Below are positions 34,826 through 43,909 of a stretch of 64,000 bases of DNA, piece after piece. The stretch is from the NCBI GenBank assembly GCA_964469455.1, contig CAYXZX010000002.1, positions 1 to 64,000 on the forward strand, given 5' to 3'. The notes under the pieces are model-generated. The model searched no databases and was not told the DNA's origin. It saw only the letters and a list, made by a program, of their open reading frames with translations. Each line of letters opens with the position of its first letter. Position 1 is the stretch's first letter. The stretch is from Fen-999 sp964469455. GTDB lineage: Bacteria; Pseudomonadota; Gammaproteobacteria; Burkholderiales; Rhodocyclaceae. The translations under genes were made by a program, and so were the position numbers.

Positions 34826-37240
34826 ATGGCAATCAAGATTCCCACCCTTCCCGAGCATCTGCCGACAACCGCGCCCCGCTTCGTGGGCAAGGAAGTCAAG
34901 CGCATCGAGGATCCCGGCCTGGTGTCGGGGACGGCCGGATTCATCGACAACCTCTCCCTGCCCGGCATGCTTCACTGCGCAATCCTGCGCAGCCCCCATC
35001 CGCATGCTCGGGTGATCGGCGTGGACACGCGCGCCGCCGAGGCGCTTCCGGGCGTGATTGCCGTCCTGACCGGCGAGGATGCCCGGCGTTGGTCTAACCC
35101 GGCGTACACCGCGCCGGAGGGCTGGGGCGCCTACTGCATCGCGGTCGATAAGGTCCGTTTCGTCGGCGAGCCGGTTGCCGCCGTCGCGGCGGTGAGCCGT
35201 TACGTGGCCGAGGATGCACTCGAGCTGATCGAGGTTGAATACGACGTACTCAAACCGGTGCCGACGCCGGCCGTGGCGATGGCGCCCGACGCGCCGGTGC
35301 TTTTCGAGGAACGCGGCAGCAACGTGATCCAGAGCCGGCTGTACAACTGGGGCGAAGTGGACCGTGTATTCGCCAAGGCCGACCACGTCGTCCGGAACAC
35401 CTTTCGCTGGAATCGGGTCGGCGCCAATCCGACCGAGACTTTCGGCTGCATCTGCCAATGGGATCTGAGCGACAACAGCCTGACCTGCCACGGCTCCTAC
35501 CAGACGCCGCGCTTCTGGGCCATGGCCCGCGCCCTGGCGCTCAACCTGCCGACCAACAAGGTGAAGGTGATCCCGCATCCCCAAGGCGGGGGGTTCGGCG
35601 GCAAGGGCGGGCCCCGCGGCACGGACATCGCAGCCCTGCTGTCGCGCAAGTCGGGCGGGCGGCCGGTGAAGTACATCGAGGACCGCATGGAGTATCTCCT
35701 GGCGGGCTTTGGCCAGTCATGGGATCGTTATTACGATGCGGCCCTGGCCGTAAAGGCCGACGGCACGGTGATGGGCCTGAAAGTGAAGCTGATCGACGAT
35801 CAAGGCGCCGGCACGGAAGGATGGGGAACGATTTCCGTGGCGAAGCCCTTGGCGGCGTTTACCAGTTCCTACCGTATCGAGGCGGCGCAGTACGATACCG
35901 TGCTGGTCGCCACCAACCGGGCACCGACGGGACCATACCGGGGCTATGGGCCACCGCCGCATTTTCTGGTGCTCGAATCGCTGATGGACATGGCGGCGCG
36001 CAAGCTCGACCTCGATCCGGCCGAACTGCGCCGGCGCAACTACATTCGTCCGGAACAGTTCCCCTACACGATACCGAGCGGCAATGAATACGACAGCGGC
36101 AATTACGAGGCCGTGCTCGACAAGGTGCTGGCGATGTCCGACTACCGCGGCCTGCGCGAAAGTCAGGCACGGGGACGCGCCGAGGGACGCCTGATCGGGA
36201 TCGGGGTCGTCAGCACAGTCGAGCCGGGCGTGTTTGACTGGAATGCCTACGCCACCGTCGGCGTGCAGGGCATTGGCGTGCCCGAGGGCGCCAAGGTGTC
36301 GTTCGACATGCTGGGCAACCTGACGGTCGTCGTCGGTTTCAATCTTCAGGGTCAGGGGCAGTTCACGGTGGCCGCGCAAGTGGCAGCGGATTACTGGGGA
36401 CTGGACCTGGGTGCCGTCAAGGTTACGTCGGCTCCCACGGACATTGCGCCACCGAGCTTCGGCCAGGGCGGCAGTCGCCTGGGGGTGGCGGTGACAGGGG
36501 CGGTTCTCGGTGCCTGCGAGAAGTTGAAGGCCATTTTCGGCCAGGTGGTGGCCCACCTGATGCAGACCACCCCGGATCAGGTCGAACTGATGGACGGACG
36601 ATTGCGGTTGAAGGCGAATCCGCAGGTCGGCATGACCTTGGCCGAGGTCGCCGGCACCATGCTCGGCCGGAGCGACCTGCTGCCGCCCGGCATGGAACCC
36701 AGCCCGGAGGCGACGTTCGTGTGGACGGCCGAAGGGCGCACCATGCCCGATGATCAAGGCCGATGCCGGTCCTACCTGACGGCGGCCAATGCCACCCATG
36801 TGGTGATGGTCGAAGTCGACCGGGACACCGGCCGCACCGAGATCCTCAAGTATTTCATCGTGGACGACTGCGGCACCCGCCTTAACCTCGCCAACGTCGA
36901 AGGGCAGTTGCAGGGGGCGCTTGCCCAGGGCGTGGGTGCCGCCCTGTACGAGGAATACGTCTACAACGAAGAAGCGCAACCGTTGGTGACGACCTTCGTC
37001 GATTACCTGATTCCGACGATCCACGAAGTGCCGATGGCGGCCAAGGATTTCGTGGTTACGCCATCGCCGGTGGCACCGTTGGGCGCCAAGGGTTGCGGCG
37101 AAGGGGCCATTCATACCACGCCAGCTGCCATACTCTGCGCCATCAATGATGCACTGGCGCCGCTGGGGCTGGAAATCACGGAGACTCCCGCTTCTCCCCA
37201 TCGCGTCTGGAAGACGCTGCAACAGGCCGCCACGCGCTAG
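34826..37240 (+). CDS. Mo hydroxylase molybdopterin-binding catalytic subunit
   Basis: 804-residue large subunit of the xanthine-oxidase family. It has the aldehyde-oxidase/xanthine-dehydrogenase a/b-hammerhead domain (about 20-140), then the Mo-cofactor domains with QGGGFGGKGG, GPYRGYGPP (residues 369-377) and FGQGGSRLG. The catalytic Glu is Glu759 in KGCGEG. The active-site loop is neither AYXCSFR (form I CO dehydrogenase) nor AYRGAGR (form II), so CO oxidation is not expected. Hydroxylation of a ring or side-chain carbon with water-derived oxygen is more likely. The substrate is unknown. Confidence 0.94.
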   Translation: MAIKIPTLPEHLPTTAPRFVGKEVKRIEDPGLVSGTAGFIDNLSLPGMLHCAILRSPHPHARVIGVDTRAAEALPGVIAVLTGEDARRWSNPAYTAPEGWGAYCIAVDKVRFVGEPVAAVAAVSRYVAEDALELIEVEYDVLKPVPTPAVAMAPDAPVLFEERGSNVIQSRLYNWGEVDRVFAKADHVVRNTFRWNRVGANPTETFGCICQWDLSDNSLTCHGSYQTPRFWAMARALALNLPTNKVKVIPHPQGGGFGGKGGPRGTDIAALLSRKSGGRPVKYIEDRMEYLLAGFGQSWDRYYDAALAVKADGTVMGLKVKLIDDQGAGTEGWGTISVAKPLAAFTSSYRIEAAQYDTVLVATNRAPTGPYRGYGPPPHFLVLESLMDMAARKLDLDPAELRRRNYIRPEQFPYTIPSGNEYDSGNYEAVLDKVLAMSDYRGLRESQARGRAEGRLIGIGVVSTVEPGVFDWNAYATVGVQGIGVPEGAKVSFDMLGNLTVVVGFNLQGQGQFTVAAQVAADYWGLDLGAVKVTSAPTDIAPPSFGQGGSRLGVAVTGAVLGACEKLKAIFGQVVAHLMQTTPDQVELMDGRLRLKANPQVGMTLAEVAGTMLGRSDLLPPGMEPSPEATFVWTAEGRTMPDDQGRCRSYLTAANATHVVMVEVDRDTGRTEILKYFIVDDCGTRLNLANVEGQLQGALAQGVGAALYEEYVYNEEAQPLVTTFVDYLIPTIHEVPMAAKDFVVTPSPVAPLGAKGCGEGAIHTTPAAILCAINDALAPLGLEITETPASPHRVWKTLQQAATR

Positions 37241-37252
37241 GAGCGAGCGTCC

Positions 37253-38317
37253 ATGCGCGTGGAAACCGCCCTGCTCGGGCCCGATACCGACCAATATGCC
37301 GGCACGGGACAGAGTCGGCCCACGCTGGCGAGCATTGCCGCCAGTGCCAGAGAGGCGGAAGAACTCGGTTTCGATGGTCTGACAAGTGCCGAAGCCGGGC
37401 ATGACCCGTTCATCCCGCTGGCGGTTGCCGCCGAACACACACGGACCATCACGCTCGGCACCAACGTTGCCATTGCCTTTCCGCGCAGCCCCATGGCCAC
37501 GGCGCAGGCGGCCTGGGACTTGCAGAACCTGTCCGGTGGGCGTTTCACGCTTGGCCTTGGCACGCAGGTGAAGGGTCACAACGAGCGGCGCTACAGCACG
37601 CCCTGGCCCAGTCCGCCCGGTCCGCGCATGCGCGAATATTTCCAGTGCCTGCGCGCCATTTTCAGCAGCTTTCAGAATCCCGCCAAGCCGAGCTACTTTG
37701 AGGGCCAGCACTATCGCTTCACCATGCTGCCGCCTTTCTTCAACCCCGGGCCGATCGAGCATCCCCAGGTGCCGATCTATGCCGCTGCCGCCAACCCGTT
37801 CATGGCTCGGCTCGCAGGCGAGATGTGCGCAGGCCTGCGCCTGCATCCGATCTCGACTTTCCGCTACACGCGCGAAGTCATCCTGCCCGCTGTTGCCGCT
37901 GGCGCCGAACGCGGCGGCCGAACATCGGCATCGTTCGATCTCATCGGCGCGCCCTTCATGGCCCTGGGCAGGGATGAGGCGCAGCTGGACGCGGCAAAAA
38001 ACGCGTTGCGCAAGCAGATCGCCTTTTACGCATCGACGCGCTCCTACCATGGGGTGCTTGCCCATCACGGCTGGGGAGACATCGGGCTCGAACTGCATCG
38101 GCTTTCGGTGGCGGGACAATGGGCCGGAATGCCGGCGCTGATTACGGACGACATGCTCGAGGAATGGGCCGTCATCGCCACGTACGATCGTCTGGCGGAA
38201 ACCATTCGGGCCCGATGTGCCGGCTTGTTCTCCACCGTGGTGCTGGTCTTGCTGGGCGAGGCCAGGCGCGACACCGATCTGCTGCGCGAAACGGTTGGGC
38301 GCTTGCATCGGGATTGA
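37253..38317 (+). CDS. LLM-class flavin/F420-type oxidoreductase
   Basis: 354-residue luciferase-like protein, paralogous to the one at 7733: shared blocks are IAFPRSPMATAQAAWDLQNL, GRFTLGLGTQVKGHNERRYS (C-terminal half aligns) and PPFFNPGPIEHPQVPIY. It follows the Mo hydroxylase large subunit by 12 bases with GGAGCGAGCG upstream, so it is part of that operon. Co-transcription suggests it acts just before or after the hydroxylation step. Cofactor (FMN or F420) is uncertain. Confidence 0.88.
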   Translation: MRVETALLGPDTDQYAGTGQSRPTLASIAASAREAEELGFDGLTSAEAGHDPFIPLAVAAEHTRTITLGTNVAIAFPRSPMATAQAAWDLQNLSGGRFTLGLGTQVKGHNERRYSTPWPSPPGPRMREYFQCLRAIFSSFQNPAKPSYFEGQHYRFTMLPPFFNPGPIEHPQVPIYAAAANPFMARLAGEMCAGLRLHPISTFRYTREVILPAVAAGAERGGRTSASFDLIGAPFMALGRDEAQLDAAKNALRKQIAFYASTRSYHGVLAHHGWGDIGLELHRLSVAGQWAGMPALITDDMLEEWAVIATYDRLAETIRARCAGLFSTVVLVLLGEARRDTDLLRETVGRLHRD

Positions 38318-38334
38318 ACCCACTTTCACGGACC

Positions 38335-39615
38335 ATGCTTTCCATGAATACACATGATTTCTCAGGCGGCCCCCTTGCCGGATTGCGGGTACTGGACTTG
38401 TCGACCATGCTGGCCGGCCCTTATGGCGCCACTCTGCTGGGCGATCTTGGCGCCGACGTGATCAAGGTCGAATCCCACTATGGAGACGAGAGTCGCCATC
38501 TGGGACCGAAGCGGGGCAGCGAGCGTGGTCCCTACCTGAGTCTCAACCGAAGCAAGCGTGATATCGTCCTCGACCTGCAGAATTCAGAAAGCCGGGAGAT
38601 ATTCTCGCGCCTGCTGCGCACAACCGATATTCTCGTCACCAATATCCGAGAACCGGCATTGAGCAAGCTCGGCATCGACTACGACCAGGTCAAGGCGAGC
38701 AAGCCCGACATCATCTGGATCCGCGTTACGGCCTTCGGGCCGGATGGTCCCTATGCCGGGCGTCCCGGCATCGACTTTCTGGCACAAGGCTACACGGGCG
38801 TGCTCACACTCAATGGCGAGCCTTCGGGTGGGCCCGTGCGCACCGGTTTCCCCGCCGTCGACGTGATGACTTCACTGCTGGTCAGCAATTCGGCGCTGGC
38901 CGCGCTGCGGGTACGGGACAAGACCGGCGAAGGGCAGCGAATCGAGGTTTCGCTTCTGGATTCCCTGATGCATGCCCAAGCCAGTTCGATCGGAACCTAT
39001 CTGGCAACCGGCGAGCGGCCGGTCAGGACCGGCAACCGCAGTCTCTATTTCGCGCCCTCCGGCGTTTACCCGACGAAGGATGGCAAGCATGTCGTCATTA
39101 CCACGCCGGGCGAGAAATTCTTCGCCAAGGTTTGCCGTGGCCTGGGTACGGACTGGGACACCGATCCGCGCTTCCACGATATCAATGCCCGCCTGGCCAA
39201 TCAGGACGAACTCGATCGGGTCATGAGCGAACGGACCAGCCAGTTCACCCGCGAGGAACTCGTGGAGCGCCTGATCGCCGATGACGTGCTGACGGCGCCG
39301 ATCAACGAGGTCGAAGATGTCATCCAGGACCCGCAGATACGGCACAACAAGATGATCGTTTCGACCGAGCATCCGGTACTCGGGCGGATCGAGGTGACGG
39401 GAATTCCGATCCGCTTCTACGGCACGCCCTGCGCCATCACCAAGCATCCGCCGATGCAGGGAGAGCATACTCGCGACGTCCTCGCAGAGCTGGGCTATGC
39501 GTCGGAAGAGGTGGACAACCTGATTGCCAAGGGACTGGTGGCCGATCCAACGGAAATGCAACGCCTGCGCGACCAGCGCAGGGCCAGGCAGGGCACTCGC
39601 CGCACCGACGGCTGA
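38335..39615 (+). CDS. CaiB/BaiF-family CoA-transferase
   Basis: 426-residue family III CoA-transferase. It has GLRVLDLSTMLAGPYGATLLGDLGADVIKVE at the N-terminus (quoted: MLAGPYGATLLGD), KRDIVLDLQNSESR, and the catalytic Asp in FPAVDVMTSLLVSNSALAAL before KTGEGQRIEVSLLDS. Two nearby ATGs (38335 and 38344) are possible and neither has a strong Shine-Dalgarno. It continues the Mo hydroxylase operon and precedes the MFS transporter. It may activate an acid imported by that transporter, which is inference. Confidence 0.91.
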   Translation: MLSMNTHDFSGGPLAGLRVLDLSTMLAGPYGATLLGDLGADVIKVESHYGDESRHLGPKRGSERGPYLSLNRSKRDIVLDLQNSESREIFSRLLRTTDILVTNIREPALSKLGIDYDQVKASKPDIIWIRVTAFGPDGPYAGRPGIDFLAQGYTGVLTLNGEPSGGPVRTGFPAVDVMTSLLVSNSALAALRVRDKTGEGQRIEVSLLDSLMHAQASSIGTYLATGERPVRTGNRSLYFAPSGVYPTKDGKHVVITTPGEKFFAKVCRGLGTDWDTDPRFHDINARLANQDELDRVMSERTSQFTREELVERLIADDVLTAPINEVEDVIQDPQIRHNKMIVSTEHPVLGRIEVTGIPIRFYGTPCAITKHPPMQGEHTRDVLAELGYASEEVDNLIAKGLVADPTEMQRLRDQRRARQGTRRTDG

Positions 39616-39636
39616 CATCGTCTCGCGTCGGGACCG

Positions 39637-40935
39637 ATGGCGACACCGTCCTCGAATTCCACCGAGCCTGTTCCAGGAACGCGAGCGGCCGGGCCTTACG
39701 CCTGGTACGTCCTGGCGCTGCTGTCGCTGACCTATGTGCTGAATTTCATCGACCGGCAGATCCTGGCGATGCTGATCGAGCCGATCAAGAAGGAGTTTGG
39801 TGTCTCCGATACCGCGATGGGATTCCTGTCCGGCTTTGCCTTCGTCTTCTTTTACACCATCGCGGGTATTCCCGTTGCCCGCTGGGCCGATCGTGGCTCC
39901 CGCAAGACGATCATCACGGCGGCGCTGGTCATCTGGAGCACGATGACGGCGGTTTGCGGATTTACTCGCAGTTTCGCCCAATTGGCTGTGGCCCGGGTCA
40001 TGGTTGGCGTCGGCGAAGCAGGCGGCAGTCCGCCGGCCCATTCACTGATTTCAGACTACTTCCCACCGCGACAGCGTGCCACGGCGCTGGCGATCTATGC
40101 TTGGGGTGTCTACATTGGTGCCGCGCTGGCTTTCCTCGCCGGCGGTTATCTGATCCAGCGTTATGACTGGCGCAGCGCGTTCGTGATCGTCGGACTACCC
40201 GGGATTGCGCTGGCGACTTTGTTCGCACTGACGGTTCGGGAACCACCGAGAGGCTGGTCGGAGGGGCGAAGTGCCGCGCCGGCACCACCGCTCGTCGAGA
40301 CGTTGCGGCATCTTGCCAATAGTCGTGCCTTTGTCCTCATCACGCTGGGTTCGTCGATACAGTCGCTGTCGGGCTATGGCGTGCTCACTTGGGGGCCGAC
40401 GTTCCTGTCGCGCGTCCATGCAATGAGTTGGAGCGACATCGGCATTGCGCTCGGCAGCATTATCGGCGTTGCCGGATGCCTCGGAGCGTTCGTCGGCGGC
40501 CGCCTCGCGGACCGCTTTGGTGTCCGTGATGCGCGGTGGTACATGCGCCTCCCCGCCATCCAGTCCCTGCTGTGCGTCCCATTCGTTTCGGGATTCGTGC
40601 TGATGCCGACCCCGGAGGGCTCCCTGCTGAGCTTCATTCCGTTTTATGCCCTTGGCGCCATGTATCTGGGCCCGATGTTCGCGGTGATCCAGGGCTTGGT
40701 ACCTTTACGCATGCGTACCCTCGCTTCCGCGATCCTGCTGTTTGTCGTCAACATGGTGGGGCTGGGCCTGGGGCCTCTAGCCATTGGTGTTCTCAACGAC
40801 CATGTTTTTCCCGCGCACGGGGCCGAGGCGATTCGATATTCGATGCTGGTGATGGGTGTTGCCGGGGGAGGGGCCGCTCTGCTGTTTTGGCTGTCGTCCA
40901 GAACGCTGGAGTCAGAATTGCGGCGAGCGGACTGA
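39637..40935 (+). CDS. MFS transporter (Spinster-like)
   Basis: 432-residue inner-membrane transporter with about 12 predicted helices. The first helix region YVLALLSLTYVLNFIDRQIL, the loop GIPVARWADRGSRK between helices 2 and 3, and VGVGEAGGSPPAHSLISDYF are typical of the Spinster-like MFS subgroup often found in aromatic and steroid catabolic loci. It ends this + operon and is convergent with the small membrane protein gene. It probably imports an acidic substrate or exports an intermediate. Confidence 0.92.
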   Translation: MATPSSNSTEPVPGTRAAGPYAWYVLALLSLTYVLNFIDRQILAMLIEPIKKEFGVSDTAMGFLSGFAFVFFYTIAGIPVARWADRGSRKTIITAALVIWSTMTAVCGFTRSFAQLAVARVMVGVGEAGGSPPAHSLISDYFPPRQRATALAIYAWGVYIGAALAFLAGGYLIQRYDWRSAFVIVGLPGIALATLFALTVREPPRGWSEGRSAAPAPPLVETLRHLANSRAFVLITLGSSIQSLSGYGVLTWGPTFLSRVHAMSWSDIGIALGSIIGVAGCLGAFVGGRLADRFGVRDARWYMRLPAIQSLLCVPFVSGFVLMPTPEGSLLSFIPFYALGAMYLGPMFAVIQGLVPLRMRTLASAILLFVVNMVGLGLGPLAIGVLNDHVFPAHGAEAIRYSMLVMGVAGGGAALLFWLSSRTLESELRRAD

Positions 40936-40954
40936 TCTGCGCGCTGCTCAGATG

Positions 40955-41464
40955 TCAGGCAACCTGTTTCCGCTTCTGCCAGGCCGTTCCAGCCCAAACC
41001 AGCGCACCAAAAAAGATGATGCCGAGCACAAGCGCGAGGGCGGCGTCACCGAAGTCCACGTCGGCCTGGATCGCCGGTATCGTCGTGGCTGTCAGAAACA
41101 GCATGGTGACCATGTTGACAGCCGTTGTCGCCCAGCCCATCACCTGGAAGTAGACCAGCACCAGCACGGCGCCGAGGAAGACCAGACTCCCGGGTTCCCC
41201 AAGCCATAGCGGCAGCATCTTCAGCAGGAATCCCATCAAGAGTCCTAAGGCCGCACCGACCACACAGGGAAGCATCTTCTCGGAATTTGCATGCTCGATG
41301 CCCGCCCAGTAGAGCAGGAATAGAAACGCTGCCCAGACGTTCTGTATCCCGATTGCGTGATTGAGTGCCAGGAAGGCGCCAATCACGACGATGATGGCGA
41401 GCAGCACGAGCATACCCTTGCCCGGAGTCATCGGCTCGCCGGTTGTGGAAGGTTCATTCTGCAT
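40955..41464 (-). CDS. Small integral membrane protein, unknown function
   Basis: 169-residue protein with about six hydrophobic helices covering most of its length, for example MLVLLAIIVVIGAFLAL, FLGAVLVLVYFQVMGWA and LALVLGIIFFGALVWAG. The C-terminus is basic (WQKRKQVA), consistent with a cytoplasmic end. It has a loose resemblance to DUF1097-type proteins, which is not secure. The ATG at 41464 follows AGGGAG by seven bases; a GTG one codon earlier is also possible. It overlaps the end of the araC-type gene, so it is translated with the regulators. Confidence 0.75.
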   Translation of the reverse strand: MQNEPSTTGEPMTPGKGMLVLLAIIVVIGAFLALNHAIGIQNVWAAFLFLLYWAGIEHANSEKMLPCVVGAALGLLMGFLLKMLPLWLGEPGSLVFLGAVLVLVYFQVMGWATTAVNMVTMLFLTATTIPAIQADVDFGDAALALVLGIIFFGALVWAGTAWQKRKQVA

Positions 41465-42446
41465 CACGTGACTCCCTTATATCCGAAAGCTTCTTCCCGG
41501 TCCACGACTTGAACGCGCGCCGGAAGTTGGAAACGCTGCTATAGCCCAATGAATAGCCGATTTCCTTGGGCGTCAGCGAGGTCTCCTGCAGATACTGGAC
41601 AGCCAAGGTTTTCCGGATGTCATCGAGAATCTGCTGATAGGTGACGTTCTCGTTGACGAGGCGGCGACGCAGGGTTCGGGAGCCGAGGTTCAGGCGCCGG
41701 GCCATATCGTCCAGTGTCGGGAACTCGCCGGGATTGTTGAGGATGTGGTTGCGAATGCGGTCGCAAAGCAGGTTGGTGTGTCTGGAAACCAGCAATTGAC
41801 ACTGCTGGTCGCAAAGCTTGAACACTTCTTCATTCGCCAGGCTGATCGGATCCTTCAATCGGTTGATGTCGAACACCACGATATTGCGGGGCTGGTTGAA
41901 ATGCAACTCGCAATTGAATCGGCGCGCGTATGGCTCAATGTTCGCCGGGCGCGGATAGGTGACGTGGAGCTCGAGGATCGGGAAAGGCCGGTTGGTCAGG
42001 GTCGAGGCAAGTTCAATCGTGCGGCTGACAAATTCTTCCACCGCGAAGCGTATCACCTCGCCCAGCATGAACGTATCGCGAATCTCCGAGAACCATCGGC
42101 CGTCGCGGATGTAGTTGGTCGAAGCAAAGATATTCTCGTTGAGCGCACGGTACTTGTTAAAGAGCTCCCGTGATTGTTCGAGGGTGGCCGCGCTCAGGGC
42201 GGCGTAGCCGAGGATGCCGAGATTACTGATCTTGAACTCTGAGCCCAAGGCTATGCCGATGAAGGGGTCCTTGGTGAGGTCCATCATGTTGAGAATGACC
42301 TGGCGGTACTGCTCGGGGTGCACGCGCAGGTCATCGTCGTTGAGCTGCTCAAGCGATAGTTCCGTTCCGCGAAGCACTTGGCGCGCCGGGATGGACCGGC
42401 TCGCCATGCGCTCTAGGTAGAAAGCAAGCTTGCTCGATTGCTTCAT
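41454..42446 (-). CDS. AraC-family regulator with arabinose-binding-type N-terminal domain
   Basis: 330-residue regulator. The N-terminal about 190 residues resemble the Arabinose_bd domain of OruR/ArgR-like AraC regulators (LGSEFKISNLGILGYAALSA at about 63-82). The C-terminal double helix-turn-helix is clear (LDDMARRLNLGSRTLRRRL and PKEIGYSLGYSSVSNFRRAF). It lies 20 bases downstream of the LuxR-type gene and overlaps the small membrane protein gene. It is a good candidate pathway activator. The effector is unknown. Confidence 0.92.
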   Translation of the reverse strand: MKQSSKLAFYLERMASRSIPARQVLRGTELSLEQLNDDDLRVHPEQYRQVILNMMDLTKDPFIGIALGSEFKISNLGILGYAALSAATLEQSRELFNKYRALNENIFASTNYIRDGRWFSEIRDTFMLGEVIRFAVEEFVSRTIELASTLTNRPFPILELHVTYPRPANIEPYARRFNCELHFNQPRNIVVFDINRLKDPISLANEEVFKLCDQQCQLLVSRHTNLLCDRIRNHILNNPGEFPTLDDMARRLNLGSRTLRRRLVNENVTYQQILDDIRKTLAVQYLQETSLTPKEIGYSLGYSSVSNFRRAFKSWTGKKLSDIRESRDAE

Positions 42447-42466
42447 CCAGGCTGTTTGGCTTCGGT

Positions 42467-43657
42467 CTAGGCGACGCTGCTCAGCAGCAGTCTCACCAGC
42501 GTCGTCTGGCGGGTGACGCCGGTCTTCGTGAATATCGAACGAAGGTGCGCGCGGATGGTGTTCTTGCGGATATGCAACTCGTCGGCGGCCTCATCGAGCG
42601 TGAGACCGTTGGCCAGGAGCAGGGCCAAGGTGGCCTCCGCCGGGGTGAAACCGAACAGCTGGCGCAGTAATTCGCTGGAGGCCTGGGACTTGCGCTCGGG
42701 GTCGCAAATGAACACCGCCACGGCGGGGCGATGTCGCCCCTCCGACCATTCGCCAAGCGGAATTGTGCGAACAACGATGCCAAGCTTGGCGCGGCCGGAC
42801 GGGCGTGTGATCGCGAGCGCCTCCGGCACGGTAGGCGACGACAGGTGCGCACTGGCCAGCGTCTGGCGCATGAGTTGCTGCAGGTCGTGGTCTTCCTTGC
42901 GGTAATCGGCATGAAGGGTATCGCGCGAGAGGTGGATGCCGTCCTTTTGCGCCAGGATTTCCTCGGCAACCTTGTTGCTCCGGATCACGGCACCGGTCTT
43001 GTCGAGAATTAGCGTGCCCACGAGCATGCGGTCGACCGCTGTGGCGTAGAGGCGGCGCTCGGACTCGATGACGCCGAAATGGGCGCGCAGGTTCACGGCA
43101 CGCTTGATGTGCGGCAGCAACATCTGGCACAGGGCCTTGTCGCAGGCCGAAAAGTTGGTGGTTCCGGCCGGTCGGGTGACGCGCAGGCGGCATTCGGCGC
43201 CATCGTCGGCTCTCAGGTCGGAACCGAGGATATGTCTGATGTCATTGGGCGCGATGAACTGCCGGTAGAACTCACCCTTGACCCACTGCTGCGTGTCGAT
43301 CATTTCGTCGAGCGTGACGACCTTGTCGGGGGGGAGCCCAACGAACGGATCCATCGAAAAAAAGTTGAATTGGTTGTATGCGGCGCCGTAGATCTCGGGG
43401 CCCTGGTCACCCGCCCGGATGAGCAATGCGGGCTGGTCGAGGGAAGCGGGCCGGAGTATCAGGGTTGCCCAATTCGCCTTCAGGTATTTCCTCAGGGCCT
43501 TGAGCAAACTCCCCCACTGCACCGGTTCCTTCAGCCCCTCATAGATCAGGCCGGTCAACTCGCTGAAATCCTCGAGCGACAAGTTCATTGCTTCCGATAC
43601 GGAACGGCAGCTATTGTCCGGCGCGCGACCCTCGATCATGGGCGACCCATCTGGCAT
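42467..43657 (-). CDS. LuxR-family (GerE-type HTH) transcriptional regulator
   Basis: 396-residue regulator with a C-terminal LuxR/GerE helix-turn-helix: FTPAEATLALLLANGLTLDE (quoted within limits), ELHIRKNTIRAHLRSIFTKTG at the end. The N-terminal part looks like a PAS/GAF-type sensory region with no receiver domain and no autoinducer-binding signature that I can see. I use the ATG at 43657, preceded closely by GGAGG. An ATG at 43588 would remove 23 residues. It heads the regulator operon and is divergent from the SDR at 43910. A strong copy of the shared dyad lies between them. Confidence 0.88.
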   Translation of the reverse strand: MPDGSPMIEGRAPDNSCRSVSEAMNLSLEDFSELTGLIYEGLKEPVQWGSLLKALRKYLKANWATLILRPASLDQPALLIRAGDQGPEIYGAAYNQFNFFSMDPFVGLPPDKVVTLDEMIDTQQWVKGEFYRQFIAPNDIRHILGSDLRADDGAECRLRVTRPAGTTNFSACDKALCQMLLPHIKRAVNLRAHFGVIESERRLYATAVDRMLVGTLILDKTGAVIRSNKVAEEILAQKDGIHLSRDTLHADYRKEDHDLQQLMRQTLASAHLSSPTVPEALAITRPSGRAKLGIVVRTIPLGEWSEGRHRPAVAVFICDPERKSQASSELLRQLFGFTPAEATLALLLANGLTLDEAADELHIRKNTIRAHLRSIFTKTGVTRQTTLVRLLLSSVA

Positions 43658-43830
43658 GCTCCTCCATGGACTTGACGACGGCTTCGGGCCTGCGTCCGAA
43701 CGCCGGTCCGCTGCGCGCCCCTGCGATTAAGCCCGAATGACTTCGCAGGTGGTCGGGCACGGTCCTGTTTGCCGCAGTATAGACGAGGATGCGCGGTGCG
43801 CGGAAACCGGCACCGATACAGTATCTTCCA

Positions 43831-43846
43831 TCGTCCATTCAGACGA
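43831..43846 (+). promoter_or_regulatory. Shared 16-bp dyad, putative operator (site 5)
   Basis: TCGTCCATTCAGACGA has TCGTC and GACGA as perfect inverted arms around six bases. It is one base different from the site at 59399, and the similarity continues for six bases 3' (CGAGCC against AGAGCC). It lies 64 bases before the SDR start and about 175 bases from the LuxR gene on the other side. Confidence 0.6.
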
Positions 43847-43909
43847 CGAGCCACGAGATGCAGTTGCATAGACTCACTCCAATCCAGGCCACGACGGAGC
43901 ATGCGTTTC

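Noticed and set aside
33368..37240. Calling the operon a CO dehydrogenase (coxMSL)
   Set aside because: The large-subunit loop is GPYRGYGPP, which lacks both CODH signatures, and no other cox accessory genes are adjacent.
35717..38353. Very long open frame (878 codons) on the minus strand opposite the Mo hydroxylase large subunit and the LLM gene
   Set aside because: It is antisense to two clear genes and has a His/Arg/Gly-rich, low-order composition with no domain. High GC content removes stop codons in this frame.
39616..39636. TCGTC and GGGACC near the MFS start as another copy of the shared dyad
   Set aside because: The spacing between half-sites is wrong and the right arm does not match.
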